Notes under the pieces: model-generated
Database searches by the model: none
The model's input: only the letters and a program-made list of their open reading frames with translations
Told to the model about the DNA's origin: nothing
Position numbers and translations under genes: made by a program
NCBI RefSeq assembly: GCF_000372725.1
Contig: NW_005201851.1
Coordinates: forward strand, 29,683-93,682
Source of the DNA: Emiliania huxleyi CCMP1516
Lineage: Eukaryota > Haptophyta > Isochrysidales > Noelaerhabdaceae
Direction of reading: 5' to 3'
DNA length: 64,000 nt
Part shown: one piece after another, positions 10,450-21,955 of the stretch
Position numbering within the stretch: the stretch's first letter is position 1
Layout of the letters: the number at the start of each line of letters is the position of its first letter

Positions 10450-10570
10450 GGTCACGGTTGTGCCTGTGGCACGAGGGTTGAGTTTCCGTTGCAGAGTCAC
10501 CGGCGGGCAGCACAGTTTTTTTTGTAAGCTGTCACACTCTAGCACTAAAACTTAGATCCTCGTCTCCTCC

Positions 10571-13238
10571 TCAGTCATTGCCCAACGACAGCACGTTCGA
10601 CTCCTGCTGCTCCGCCGCCGCCATGTCGGCCGCCTCGGCGCGCGCCGCCTTTTGCAGGTCCACCTTGCAGCGCAGCAGCTTGTTCAGGTCCCGGAAGAGC
10701 TGCATCTGCTCCTTGTTGGGTACGTGGTTTTCCTTGAGCGCCTATATCACAGAGGCCCGCGCCATGAAGAGACGCCACGCACGCCGCGGCTCCGTCCCCA
10801 TCCCGCACCTTTTGCCGCTCGCGCAGCTCCCGCTGCTGCGCCTCCTGCTCCTTGATCCGCCGCTCGTACAGCTCGCGGTACGTCGTGACGACGGCGCCGT
10901 CGGGCATCGCGCGCCGGAGGGCGCGGCCCTCCTTCTCGTCCGCTATCCGCTGCAGCTTCACTCGCTCCATCGCCTACCCGCAAAGGATCGGGTGTCGAAC
11001 ACAAAACCTGCATTACCAGCGATTTTCTGCGCGGCACGCAATCCCGCCGAGAGGGTGTCGTAGTAGTGGCAGGACGACTCCTCCTGCTGCGCCTCCTTCT
11101 CAGCCGAGTCGAGGTCCGCCTGTTTACAGATGATTTGGTGAGGGGACGCTCCGCATCCCTCCTCCCCGCCCGAAGCCCGCCTGCAGCTTGGTGAGCTCGC
11201 TATCGAAGCCCGCCTATCCCCATCCTCACAGGTGAAAGGGCGCTTCGCCACTCTGGGGGGGTTGTCCAAGCTCGCCTTGATGTTGTCGTACACGCCCTTC
11301 TTCTCGAGATACTCCGCCTAGCCAGGGCTGGGACGTGGGGACCGCTGCCTTCAAACAACTCCCCTCGGGGCGTTCTCGCGCCTCGATCTCGCCGTGCTGT
11401 GCGCGCAGCGTGCGCAACGACTTGATCTGCGGCGCGAGACGCGTCTTGTTGTCCTTGATCTGCCTGTTGATCTCCTCAACCACCTGCGAGATCTCCTCGA
11501 GCGTCTTGCCCTTGGCGCTGTCAACCTCCGCCTTGAGCTGCTCCGCCTGCCGCAGTTGCTCCTCCGTCTGCGCAAAGCCCGCCACGCCACGTTTGGCCTC
11601 CACCGCAGACAGCTGCGAGGTGACCGAGCTGTCCTGCCCTGCGAGCAAGCTCACGGTGCGCGACAGCGTCCCCCACTCGGCGCGCAGCCCTCCGAGCTCC
11701 GCCTTCATCCGCTTGTACTGCGCCGTCTTGCCGCGCAGCTCCGCCGCGTACCTGCCCACACGCAGAGGCGTAAGGCGCGCCGTTGAAGGCCGCGCTAGAA
11801 GAGTGCACCACCGCGCACTTGCGAAACTCCTCGCCCCGCAGCACGGGCTGGTCGGGCAGCTGCGACACCTCTGCCGCCTTTGGGCGCGGGGGGCGAGAGT
11901 TGAGGCAGCCGAGCAGTCGAACGCGTCCCGGTTGGAGACTCTTAGCAAAGGGAGTGTCGAGGGCGCCGCGCGCCTTGCTTGCGAGCTCGGCGTCGACGTT
12001 CGCCTTGTCGCGCCGCACCGCCTCGAGCCGTTGCCGCACCTGCTCGCGCTTCTTGGCAACCAGGGACGCTTGCTGCCGGAACATTGCTAGCCGGTCGTCT
12101 GGGTCGGAGGCCGTCGCCCGCTTTCGCTCCTGCCCGAGGGAGGACGGGAGAAGCGCCGTCAGAAGGTGAGAACGCGGGGACGAGTCATACTCTTTCAAAC
12201 CTCGAGCTCGCGGATGGCGCGCTGCAGCCCCTGCCGGTGCTGCAGCATCTCGCGCGTGTCCGACTCGCTTCCAGCGGGAAGCGAGAGCACCTGCTGCAGC
12301 TCGTCGTGCCGCTGCTGCCTGCTCACAGCTTGCCACGGTAAAGGGCCGCCGCTCTCAGATATTCCTGCTGCAGCCGTCGCATCGCTGCCTTTGCGCGATC
12401 GCGCGCGGCAGCTCCTCGTGCGCCCGCCGGCTCATCGCCGCGACCTCGGCCTCGAGCTTCTGCAGCAGACGGCCCAAGTCGCTCACGCCCGCCTCGGCCT
12501 TCTTGCCAGCCAGTGCGCGGGAGAGCTGCTCGAGCCGCTGCTCGGCCTGGTAGGCGTGCGAGCGCTGCTCCTTCATCCGCTCCGCAAGCTTGAGCTGCTC
12601 ATCCTGCTCCACACGCAACGCGCCAACCTCGCGCAACATCGGCTCGAAACCGTCGCTGCCGTGCAGCTTGGTGTGCAGCGCCTCGACCTTTGGGGCCGAG
12701 GGGGGCGGGAGGGCGGGGCTGGGAGAGCAGCTGCGAGGGGTGCAGGGTGGAGGAAGCGGGCGGCACACAGTTGAGTGGGTGGCTGCCGTGAGGTGCAAGG
12801 AGGTGGGAAGCAACAGCGAAGCGGGAGGCGGTGAGCGGGGCAACAGCCAAAGCGCGGCCTCGACCTTGCGTTCGAGCTGCTCCTTGTCCTCCTCCATCTG
12901 GACAATGGCCTTCTTGATCTCGGCCGGCGAGATTAGCTGCGACCTCGACTGCTCCGACGCCTTGTGCGCCTCTTTGAACTGCTCCTGCAGATCCTTGTGT
13001 TGCTGCAGGACGAGGCGTGGTGGGGAGAGGTGAATATCAGGAGGCGACTCTCGAGCAATCATCGTTGCACTACCCCCTTCCGAGCCGGGTAGACGCCCAA
13101 CAGCCCACGCTCTGTGATGGAAGCAGCCGCAAGCAGTGTGAGTGCGGGGAAGGGGCGAGACTCGGACCTGGTACAACTCCAGGATCTCATCGTCGCCGAA
13201 CATGTGCTCTGGAATCTCCACGTTGAGGAGAAAGCGTG
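10571..13238 (-). CDS. IFT81: Intraflagellar transport protein 81, N-terminal domain not found
   Basis: The minus strand encodes, across about 10 exons, the coiled-coil body of IFT81, a subunit of the IFT-B complex that carries tubulin and other cargo into flagella. Segments in order: FLLNVEIPEHMFGDDEI, QHKDLQEQFKEAHKASE, MFRQQASLVAKKREQ, VLRGEEFRK, KTAQYKRMKAELGGLRAEW, VEAKRGVAGFAQTEEQLRQ, YRELYERRIKEQEAQQ and NKEQMQLFRDLNKLLRCKVD. They align collinearly with human IFT81 as I remember it. Introns placed with confidence are 12319-12388 (GC-AG), 11752-11818 and 12131-12200. Several later exons begin with GCG after AG. The calponin-homology-like tubulin-binding N-terminus is absent: the first exon seen (13168-13238) has a good acceptor, but upstream lies the opposite-strand RCC1 copy 2. 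The gene is therefore truncated or has a nested gene in an intron. Confidence 0.85.
12680..12867 (-). repeat. IFT81 intron flanked by an 11-bp direct repeat
   Basis: The sequence GCCTCGACCTT (plus strand) occurs at 12857-12867 and again at 12680-12690. The two copies bracket an intron of about 177 bp in IFT81, between LERK and the exon reading VEALHTKLHGSDGFEP. This is what insertion with target-site duplication would leave. Confidence 0.55.
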
Positions 13239-13292
13239 CTGAGGGCGGGGAGGGCGGTCTGGGCTCTGAGCACCCAGAAGCCTCGACCTGGA

Positions 13293-13309
13293 AATTCTTT
13301 TTCTCGCGA
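13293..13309 (+). promoter_or_regulatory. AATTCTTTTTCTCGCGA leader box before RCC1 copy 2
   Basis: This is an identical copy of the 17-bp box that precedes RCC1 copy 1, again directly followed by TG to make an ATG. Here the ATG (13309) is not in frame with the F-box/RCC1 protein, which starts at 13520, so a leader intron (acceptor CACAG near 13512) or a decayed leader is likely. A diverged copy (AAATTCTTTGTCGCGA) lies near 13392-13407. Confidence 0.4.
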
Positions 13310-13519
13310 TGTGGAAACCCTCCGGTGTGTGCCCCACCGAGTTTTTGGGTGAGACAAGGCCCGACATTGAAGAAAGGCGCGAAATGTCCCCAAATTCTTT
13401 GTCGCGAGATAACATATGTCCCCCCCCCCCCCCCCCCCGGGGAAGGGGGGGCTCCCCGCCCCTGCCCCGCGCCGCCGTCTCGCGCCGCCTGGCGACTGCC
13501 TCGCGTTTCACAGGCTCCT

Positions 13520-14941
13520 ATGTCTGCCCTGCCGCGCCGCCGCTCGCGCCGCCTCGCCACCGCCTCCACCGCTGCCCCCTCTCCAGACACGCCGCCGCCC
13601 ACCCGCCTCCTCGACCTCCCCACGGAGCTCCTCGTGCGCGCCCTCTCCCGCTGCGACCCCGCCGACATCGCTCGCGTCGCGGCCGTCTCGCTGCTCTTCC
13701 ACGCCTCGCTTGCGGTGGAGGCCATCCGCTTGTGGGCGCAAGAGCGCGGCTACGAGCTGCCGGCGCTGCCAGAGGGCGAGGGCTGCGCCGTGCGGTGGCT
13801 GTGCTATTCGGCGCTGCTGTGCGAGTCCAACCCGCCGGTGAGGGCGGCGGCAGGCAGGCAAACTCACAGCCTCTTCATCGACGGCGAGGGGCGGCTCTCG
13901 TCGTGCGGCAAGGCTGCGAGCTGGCAGCCGGGACTACTCGGGCACGGCGAGGGTGTGACGCGGCTCAACACGCCGACCCGCCTCCCTTCGACGCTGGGCG
14001 TTGAGCGCGCTGTGAGTGTGTCGGCTGGAACATGGCACAGCCTCGCCCTCACTGCCGACGGCGCTGTCTGGAGCTGGGGCGAGGGAGGCCAGTTGGGCCA
14101 CGGCGACGCGCTGACCGAGTGGCTGCCCAAGAAGATCGAGGCCTTGGCTGGCCAGCGCGTCTTCGCTGTGTCGGCTGGAGGCAGCCACAGCCTCGCCCTC
14201 ACCGCCGCTGGCGCTGTCTGGAGCTGGGGCGACGGAGACGAAGGCCAGTTGGGCCACGGCGACCAGTACAGCCAGCTGCTGCCCAAGGAGGTCGAGGCCT
14301 TGGCTGGCAGGCGCGTCGTCGCTGTGTCGGCAGGAGACAACCACAGCCTCGCCCTCACCGTCGCTGGCGCTGTCTGGAGCTGGGGCGACGGAGACGAAGG
14401 CCAGTTGGGCCACGGCGACCAGTACAGCCAGCTGCTGCCCAAGGAGGTCGAGGCCTTGGCTGGCAGGCGCGTCGTCGCTGTGTCGGCAGGAGCATCCCAC
14501 AGCGTCGCCGTCACCGCCGACGGTGCCGTTTGGAGCTGGGGCAATGGAGGCCAAAGCCGGTTAGGCCACGGCGACGAGCAAAACCAGCTGCTGCCGAAGA
14601 AGATCGAGGCCTTGGCGGGGCGGCGCGTGATCGCTGTGTCGGCTGGGTGGCAGCACAGTCTGGCAATCACCGCTGACGGAGCCATCTGGAGCTGGGGCGG
14701 GGGAGGTTTCGCCCAGTTGGGCCACGGCAACGAGCAGCGCCAGCTGCTGCCAAAGAAGATCGAGGCCTTGGCTGGCCAGCGCGTCAACTCCGTGTCGGCT
14801 GGAACATGGCACAGCCTCGCCCGCACCACGGATGGCGCTGTCTTTGCCTGGGGCAAGGGCGAGCACGGCTGCCTAGGCCACGGAGAGGACCTGTCGAACC
14901 AGCTACTGCCCAAGAAGATCGAGGCGTGGTCGCGGGATTGA
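13520..14941 (+). CDS. F-box/RCC1-repeat protein, copy 2
   Basis: A complete 473-residue paralogue of the gene at 9031 starts at the ATG at 13520 (MSALPRRRSRRLATAS) and ends at TGA 14941. An F-box-like segment (LLDLPTELLVRALSRCD) is followed by seven RCC1-type repeats. Two neighbouring repeats, around 14230 and 14380, are nearly identical over the whole unit (WSWGDGDEGQLGHGD...), pointing to recent repeat duplication inside the gene. A role as substrate adaptor of an SCF ubiquitin ligase is inferred from domain order only. It is divergently placed against the 5'-most visible exon of IFT81. The frame extends upstream without a stop to 13142, but that part is non-coding in character and includes a C-run. 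Confidence 0.85.
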   Translation: MSALPRRRSRRLATASTAAPSPDTPPPTRLLDLPTELLVRALSRCDPADIARVAAVSLLFHASLAVEAIRLWAQERGYELPALPEGEGCAVRWLCYSALLCESNPPVRAAAGRQTHSLFIDGEGRLSSCGKAASWQPGLLGHGEGVTRLNTPTRLPSTLGVERAVSVSAGTWHSLALTADGAVWSWGEGGQLGHGDALTEWLPKKIEALAGQRVFAVSAGGSHSLALTAAGAVWSWGDGDEGQLGHGDQYSQLLPKEVEALAGRRVVAVSAGDNHSLALTVAGAVWSWGDGDEGQLGHGDQYSQLLPKEVEALAGRRVVAVSAGASHSVAVTADGAVWSWGNGGQSRLGHGDEQNQLLPKKIEALAGRRVIAVSAGWQHSLAITADGAIWSWGGGGFAQLGHGNEQRQLLPKKIEALAGQRVNSVSAGTWHSLARTTDGAVFAWGKGEHGCLGHGEDLSNQLLPKKIEAWSRD

Positions 14942-16001
14942 GGTCACGGTTGTGCCAGGGCGCGACTTGCGGTTGTGTTGAGTTATCGCGGGATTGCGAT
15001 TGTGTAGCCCAACCGTGGGCTCCCGACTCACGTCCAGGCGCGCCGTCTCTTCAGAGTGCGCGGGTTGCCAGGGTGAGCGCCTTGCGCGCGTCTCTAGAAC
15101 CTAGGGGGGATCTACGGCTCTAATCTCAGAAGGTCGAACGATGCCATTTTCTTTTTTTCTAAAATTCTTTGTTCTCTACCTTTAGAGGCCACCACGGCGT
15201 GTCCACGCCTTCCGATTTCGACGAGCCGCGATGAGCGTGTTGAGCCGCTATAAAACCCTGCTGTGAACATTCCCAGGGCCTCCAGGGCTCGCACCTCAAC
15301 TCTGGGCCGGCGCGGGGCCCCCAGAGGGTGTCCATGCGGGGGGGAGATGGGTTCCCACGGCCCGCCGCAGGCGCCGATTTTTTCGGGATTTTTTTCTTTT
15401 TTTCGCGATTTTTACTTGTTTTCATGGGAATTCTGCGTACTTGCGGCCATGCTATCACGCCTTGCGACAGCCTGTCGGCGCTGCTGACCGTGCCATGATG
15501 CACAATTGATCACCTGCATAGCTCGCGGCCTTAGTATCAAGCATTCAGTGACGACCTGATTCTACGACCAGTAGGAAGGTGTCCTTCCATCGTGTGCACG
15601 CTTCTGGCGCAATGCGCGTCGCCTCGGATTGGCTGCTGGCACTCTCGAGGCTATGCCTACACAGCCTCGCGCGCATGGGCAGTCAGGAGGGACCACGCAC
15701 CTTCACAGGACAGCGCCGGTGCCTCTCTCTTGGACTGGCAAACTTGGTGGTCTCGTGTCACCAATGTGGGACCAGTGCGGCATCGCGCCATCGACAGCTC
15801 TGAACTGCGCCTCACCACTGACCGGGAAGGCCGCCAAGTGGGCCAGCACAGGTCGCACATTGTGGCAGCAGTCAGCCGTGCATGTCTGATAGCTAGAGCA
15901 GCAGCGTCAGGGTCGCAGGGTCGGATCGTGTCAAGCCTCTCGCCCGGCCGGCCGCGTGGAGGGGGCCGAAGCCCTTGGCGCCACCCGAGCGCATCACATG
16001 G
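14942..16001. other. Intergenic stretch, no convincing gene
   Basis: About 1.06 kb. It contains a T-rich tract with repeated TCGCGATTTT-like motifs around 15376-15412 and a further AAATTCTTTG box near 15161. Open frames here are short and carry no recognisable domain. Confidence 0.35.
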
Positions 16002-16240
16002 CCACAGGCGGCGTTTGGAATCTACTCCAGGTGCTTTTTGCACTGTTTTGCCCATGGCCACAGCCGGCGTAAGCCGTCTGCTCCAGGTGCTTTTTGCACT
16101 GTTTTGCCCATGTCCACAGGCGGCGTAAGCCATCTGCTCCAGGTGCTTTTTGCACTGTTTTGCCCATGTCCACAGGCGGCGTAAGCCATCTGCTCCAGGT
16201 GCTTTTTGCACTGTTTTGCTCATGGAGCAAGTGGCTAAAG
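16002..16240 (+). repeat. 56-bp tandem repeat, about four units
   Basis: Units start at 16026, 16082, 16138 and 16194 (period 56) and share TCCAGGTGCTTTTTGCACTG and a segment CCACAGGCGGCGTAAGCC. Units 2 and 3 are identical by eye; unit 1 has a few changes and unit 4 is incomplete. Each unit holds a pyrimidine tract and CACAG|GCGGCG, which looks like the 3' splice sites of this genome. The array lies 0.3 kb upstream of the myosin start, so it could be an expanded leader intron. Confidence 0.7.
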
Positions 16241-16522
16241 CCACCTGCATTTTTGTGCAAAAGGCTCTAAAATGGCCGAAATCCCTGTTGGCGCACGTGG
16301 CGATTGCCACGTGTGCCTCGGCTAAGAGGCCTCTCCAGGCGAGAGTCAGGTGGCACGACGCGAGTCAGGTGGCGTGGAGCCTCCTACCTGGGCCCATCTC
16401 TCGCTCAAGTGCTCAAGAGCGCTGCTCAAGGCTGTGAACGAACCTCAAAAACAGAGTTAGCCGCCGCCACGGCGCGTCCACAGCCGACCGCCGCTAGCTC
16501 TTCCCGTCCCCAGCCTCCCCCA

Positions 16523-19500
16523 ATGGCAGCTCCCGCCGCCGCCGACGGCGACGTGGCCGCTCCCGGCGCCCGCGTCTGGGTGCCAATCAGCGAGACGCCC
16601 GCCGGAGCGCCGCCAGAGGACGACGACGAGGCGCTTCCTTTCACGCTCGGAGTCGTGCAGCGCCGCCGGCCAGAGGACGCCGCTCCTCCGTCGCCGGACA
16701 TGGTGCTGGTCAGCCTGGTGGAGGGCGGCGACGTGAGCGCCAAGCCTGTCTGGGTCAAGCCCGCCGCCCTCGTGCCGGCCAACCCCGAGACGCTCGACGG
16801 CGTGGATGACGTCGGCGCGCTGTCTCACCTCAACGAGCCTTCGCTGCTGCGGGTGGTGATGGCGCGGTACGCGGCGCGCTCGATCTACACGCGCGCCGGG
16901 CCCGTCCTCGTCGCGATCAACCCCTTCACCAAGGTCGCTGGCCTCTATGACGCCGCGACGATGCGCTCGTACCAGTCCGCCGCCGCCGCGGCCGCCGCTG
17001 CCGCAGAGCGGGACGGGCCTGCTCTGCCGCCGCACCTGTACCAGGTGGCGGGCGCGGCGTACTACGACATGGCGGCGCGCGGCCGCTCCCAGTCGGTCGT
17101 GATCAACGGCGAGTCTGGCGCTGGGAAGACGGAGAGCGCAAAGATCATCCTGTCCTTCTTCATCTCTGCCGCGTCCGCGGCGGGCAAGGGTGGCGGAGGA
17201 GGCACGACCAAGGTGGGCGAGGTGCTGCAGGCGGAGCTCGACGCGTCCAACGTGCTGCTCGAGGCGTTCGGGAACGCAAAGACCACGCGCAACCACAACT
17301 CGTCCCGCTTCGGCAAGCTGCTGCAGCTTCGCTTCTCTCCGACGGGCGCCCTGACCGGCGGGTCGATCTCTCGCTTCCTTCTCGAAAAGTCGCGCGTCGT
17401 CTCGCCCGAGGCGGACGAGCGGTCGTACCACGCGCCGTACCAGCTCGCGTCCTGCTGCCGCGCAAGGGCAGGCACGCCCGCCGCAGACCTCGCCGTGCGG
17501 CTGGGGCTGCGCGGCGCGGGCACGTACCGCTATCTGAGTGCCGGAGGCTGCCTCCTCGTCGACGGCGTGGACGATGCGGCGGAGTTCGAGGCGACCAACG
17601 CCGCGCTGACCGCCATTTACGACGGCGGCGGCGGCGACGCGGCCGCGGGCTCCGCCGAGGCGGTGTGGGCGGTGGTGGCTGCGGTGCTCACTCTTGGCGA
17701 CATTGAGTTCCGCGAGCCGGCGGAGGAGGAGGTGTGAACGGCGTCTCTTCACACCTGCTGCCGTGCACAGGCGACATCGAGTTCCGCGAGCCCGCGGAGG
17801 AGGAGGGCAAGGGCGGAGGCGTGGCGGGAGGCCGCGCCGCCGCCGCTCCGCCGCTCGCCGGCGCCCCCGCAGGGCCGCCTGGCTCGCTTGAGCTCGACGG
17901 GGAGGGGGCGGTGGCGGCGCTACGGCTTGCGGCGAGGCTGCTGGGCTGCGGCGACGCGGAGCTGCTGACGGCGCTCAACTCGAGGACCATTTCGGCCGGC
18001 GGCGAGGAGATGGTCATCTGCAAGAAGCTGCCCGAAGCGCGCGCCTCGCGCGACGCTCTCGCCAAGGCGCTGTACGAGCGCCTCTTCGACCACATCATCT
18101 TTGCCCTCAACCGCTCTCTCGCCGCCGTCGGGCAGGGAAGTGGCCGCGGGGCGGCGGCGGCCTCCTCGGCAGGGATCGGCATCCTCGATATCTTTGGCTC
18201 GGAGATCTTCGCCACCAACGGCTTCGAGCAACTGCTGATCAACTACGCGAACGAGAAGCTGCAGGCGCACTTCACTGCGGCGGCCATCACGCTGCTGCAG
18301 GCAGAGTACTTGCGCGAGGGGATCGCGGTGGACCGGGTCGAGTACACCGACAACGCGGCCACCATCGCGCTGCTCGAAGGCAAGCCCCTTTCCGTGCTCG
18401 CCGTCCTCGATGACCAGTGTCTGCAGGCGGGCGCGACCGACGCGTCGCTGACGGCCGCGCTGCACTCTTCCTTCGACGGCCATGCGTCATACGGCACGCC
18501 CCGCATCGCCTCCTCGGAACCTTCTCGGAACCCTCTCGGACTGGTCTCTGAACCGTCTCGGGCCCCTTTCGCAGGCACGCCCCGCATCGGCGCCGACCGC
18601 GCCTTCACGATATGCCACTTCGGAGGCCGCGTCACGTACTCGGTGGCCGGCTTCCTCTCCAAGAACAAGGACGCACTCTTCGCGGAGCTACCGTCGACCA
18701 TGCGCGCCTCGGCCTCGCCCTTTGTAGCGGAGCTCTTCTCCGAGGCGGCGGAGCAGCGGCGGCAGCAGGCCCCATCGGGCGACGGCGGCGCGGCGGCGGC
18801 CGGCAAGCCCACCGCCACGAACGTGAACGAGGGGCCCGCACGCAGAGTGAGCCACTCGCGCCGCGCCGGCGGCGGGGGCGGCGGTAGCGGTGGCGGCGGC
18901 AAGAAGCGGGCGACGCAGTTCGTGTCGGTGGGGTCTCAGTTCCGCGGGTCCATTGCCTCGCTCGTCGGCACGCTCGGCGCCACGCAGAGCCACTTTGTGA
19001 GGTGCATCAAGCCAAACGAAGTGCGGGGCCCGTTCGTGCTCTGGCCCGCGGTGGCGCTAGCGCAGCTCCGCTGCTGTGCGGTGCTCGAGGCGGTGCGGGT
19101 CTCGCAGGCCGGCTTCCCCACCCGCATCCCCTTCGACGAGCTCCTCTCGAGGTACGCGATGCTGCGGCCGAGGCTGCCCGCCGCCGCAGGGGCAAGCGGA
19201 GGCGGCGGAGGAGGGGGAGGGGCGGGCAAGCTGCGCCGCAGGGGCACCGGCGAGCGCGCGTCGGCGTGGGTGGGCGGCGGCGGCGGCGGGGAGGAGGGTG
19301 GGCACAGCGGCCAGGGCTCGACGGCGCGCGAGGAGGCGGCAGAGCTGCTGCAGCTGCTGCAGCTGGCGCCGGACGATTATATGCTCGGCAAGACGGTGGT
19401 GTTCTTGCGCTCGGGCGTGCTTGCGCGCTGCGAGGCTGCGCGTGCGAGGCACCTCTCCAAGTGCTTCGCCACCGTGCAGGCGCGCACGCGCGGCCGCTCC

Positions 19501-20302
19501 GCACGCCGCAACTTCCACTCGGTCCGCTCGTCTGCGGTGCTGCTGCAGCAGACGCTGCGGCGGCGGGTCAAGCGGCGCGAGGCGGCGAGGCTGGCGGCGG
19601 AGGCGGCGGCGGCCGCCGCCGCCGCCGCAGAGGTGCCCGAGGATGCGGAGCTGGCGGGGCAGGCTGCGCGGCTGCGCGCCGAGGTGGACGCGTTGCAGGC
19701 GGAGGCGGAGCCGGACTGGCTGTCGCAGGCGGCGATCGACGTGGCGAGCGTGGCGGGCAGCGTGGCGGGCAGCGCGCGCGCGCTGTCTGACGACGACTCG
19801 TCGGTCGGCGACGAGGAGCAGCTGGAGGAGATGCGGGCGGAGCTGAACGAGGCGATCCAGGACCGGGACGATTTCGAGGAGGAGAACTACGAGCTCCAGG
19901 AGAAGTGCGGCAAGTACGAGGAGGAGCTCGACTTGCTCGAGGAGGAGAACGCCGAGCTGCGCGACGCGCTCGCCGTCTGCCAGCGCGACCTCTCGCAGGC
20001 CAAGGAGGAGCAGCTCGCGCTCTTCCTCGAGGTGACATATTTGTGCCCTCCTCCCTGCCCACTGCAGCTACCGAGCCCGGACTCACAAGTAGCCCCCCCC
20101 CCCCCCCCCCTTCCGCCTCGAGGTCAACGAGCTGCGCGCGCGCGTCGCCGAGCGGGACCGCGAGATGAACCAGCTGCTGATCGTCAACTCGGACATGATG
20201 ATGAAGCTGGCCGACGAGGGCTTCGCCTCGCCGCGCGACAGCAAGCCGTCGCTCAAGCCCGCCGCCGTGGTGCGAGGCGCCGGCTCGACCTTTGGCCAGT
20301 GA
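16523..20302 (+). CDS. Unconventional myosin heavy chain
   Basis: Actin-based motor ATPase. From ATG 16523 the head shows LSHLNEPSLLRVV, the P-loop GESGAGKTESAK, switch I NHNSSRFGK, switch II DIFGSEIF (usually DI.GFE, so Phe is replaced by Ser), NYANEKLQAHF and the actin-binding segment HFVRCIKPNE. One or two IQ-like motifs (residues ATVQARTRGRSARRNF and following) and a coiled-coil tail of about 150 residues (EEENYELQEKCGKYEEELDL) end at TGA 20300-20302. Three introns restore one frame: 17697-17770 (GC-AG, 74 nt), 18494-18574 (GC-AG, 81 nt, in frame so optional) and 20032-20122 (GT-AG). The first two begin with copies of the next exon. Gly- and Ala-rich loops are inserted in the head. The gene looks complete; class not assigned. 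Confidence 0.9.
17732..17770 (+). repeat. 39-nt hairpin introner-like sequence (myosin intron 1)
   Basis: The segment reads GTGTGAACGGCGTCTC, then TTCACACCTG, then CTGCCGTGCACAG. GTGTGAA and TTCACAC form a perfect 7-bp stem with a 9-nt loop. It is the 3' part of the 74-nt GC-AG intron. The 35 bp before it (17697-17731) repeat, with two mismatches, the first 35 bp of the next exon (17771-17805). Other family members are listed in the findings. Confidence 0.75.
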
Positions 20303-20823
20303 CAGAGGCTGGCCGCCGGGCGGAGTCCCGAGGGGGGGCACGAAGGAACGGCTGGGCGCCCGTGTACGCTGGGAGGTTTCTCCCCTGGCGCCCTGCCCGT
20401 TGTCTTGACACATTTGGCGTCGTGCTTCGTTTCGAGTCGCGGTCTCGTGTCGGTGTCCCGCATGGACCACGGTGGTTGGTGAGAGCTTTTGGCGATGCCG
20501 CCGACCACCCAATCGAGACGGCAGCCGCGCTCAAAGGCGAGCGCGCGATCTCCCTCATACAATACGACAAGGTCGGTTGATCTTTTTTGGCACGTCGCCT
20601 AAACGCTTAAGCCGTAATGGCGCGCGTAGCTACGGCTCTATGACAGGGACCCCGCGGCCGCGGAACCGGCGGACGGGGCTGGCGCGCAAGCGGCAAGCGC
20701 CGGCCACCGTCGTGCTGCCGGGGAGGCGCAGCGGACCCTGGAATCGCTCCGATCGCGCGCAACTGGAGGACGCAGTGAGTGTCGCAAAGTTGTTCGGTGC
20801 GTCACTTGTGTCAGGGTGATACT
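20303..20823. other. Spacer without recognised gene
   Basis: About 520 bp between the myosin stop and the low-complexity gene that follows. Open frames are present on both strands but none shows a recognisable domain. No repeats were seen. Confidence 0.35.
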
Positions 20824-21581
20824 CTAAAGCCTCGTGGCACGTGGCTACGCGACCATCGAGGTCGACCTGAAGCACGAGAAGGCCCCGCGGGCGACCGCGA
20901 GTCGGTGTGCAGGCGGCGGAGCGCTCGTACATCGAGCGCACCGCGCCGAAGAAAAAGGAGCTCACCAAGGAGCAACTTGCGGCAAAGGCCGCGGCTCGCA
21001 GGGCCAAGAAGACCCGGCAGAAGGCGCGCCGGGCGAAGGAGGCCGGCGAGGCAGCGCGCGGCTGCGAGCGAGGCCGAGCGCGCGGACTACCCGCACGCGC
21101 AGCTACGCGAGAACGTCGCGTTCGTGATGGAGGGCCTGGAGGCTGCGACGCAGGCGCGGCGCGCAACCCCACAGGGTCCAACATTCAGGTCGCCCACGCA
21201 GGAGGAGCGAAATCGCTAACGGCCCGAGCAGAGAGGGCGACGGCGGGGCACGAGGGAACAACGGAGACGCTACCGATGACGCGAACCGAAGCACGGACGC
21301 CGGCGGGGACGGGGAGGGCGACAGCGACGTCGAGGTTGACGCAACCGTATCGAGAGCGCCACCCAAAAAGGGGCGGACAGCCAAGGAGGTCACCGAATGG
21401 AGGGCGAACGGCACGATGCGAAAAGGCAGGGCGAGGCGGATGGAGAAAGAAGTGCCGAGAAGGCCATGGTGGAGGGGAGGGACGGGAGGACGAAAGAAGG
21501 GCGAGGAGGACGAGCGGCCCGCACAGACCGCGAGCAGACAGCGCCTGCTGGCCATTTCGAGACATTCGCCAAGAACGCTAG
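20824..21581 (+). CDS. Low-complexity charged hypothetical protein, probably frame-broken
   Basis: Coding-like segments on the plus strand include GYATIEVDLKHEKAPR (about 20840), SYIERTAPKKKELTKEQLAA (about 20925) and YPHAQLRENVAFVMEGLEAA (about 21090), in more than one frame. A further open stretch rich in Arg, Gly and Glu continues to 21581. The order suggests one gene with small indels or short introns. It is highly basic and Lys/Arg/Ala-rich with no catalytic motif. I do not recognise it; it could equally be a decayed element. The start is not determined. Confidence 0.3.
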
Positions 21582-21671
21582 CTACATGGGAGGGCTTCGT
21601 GAAGGATGGATTGAAAAACATTCGAACAAAGAAGAGGCGACGGGAGGAACCGGCGGAGGACGCAGTGACGT

Positions 21672-21955
<284 letters not shown>

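Noticed and set aside
17732-17770. The 39-nt hairpin taken alone as a GT-AG intron in myosin.
   Set aside because: Removing 39 nt leaves the downstream frame wrong; the 74-nt GC-AG intron restores it.
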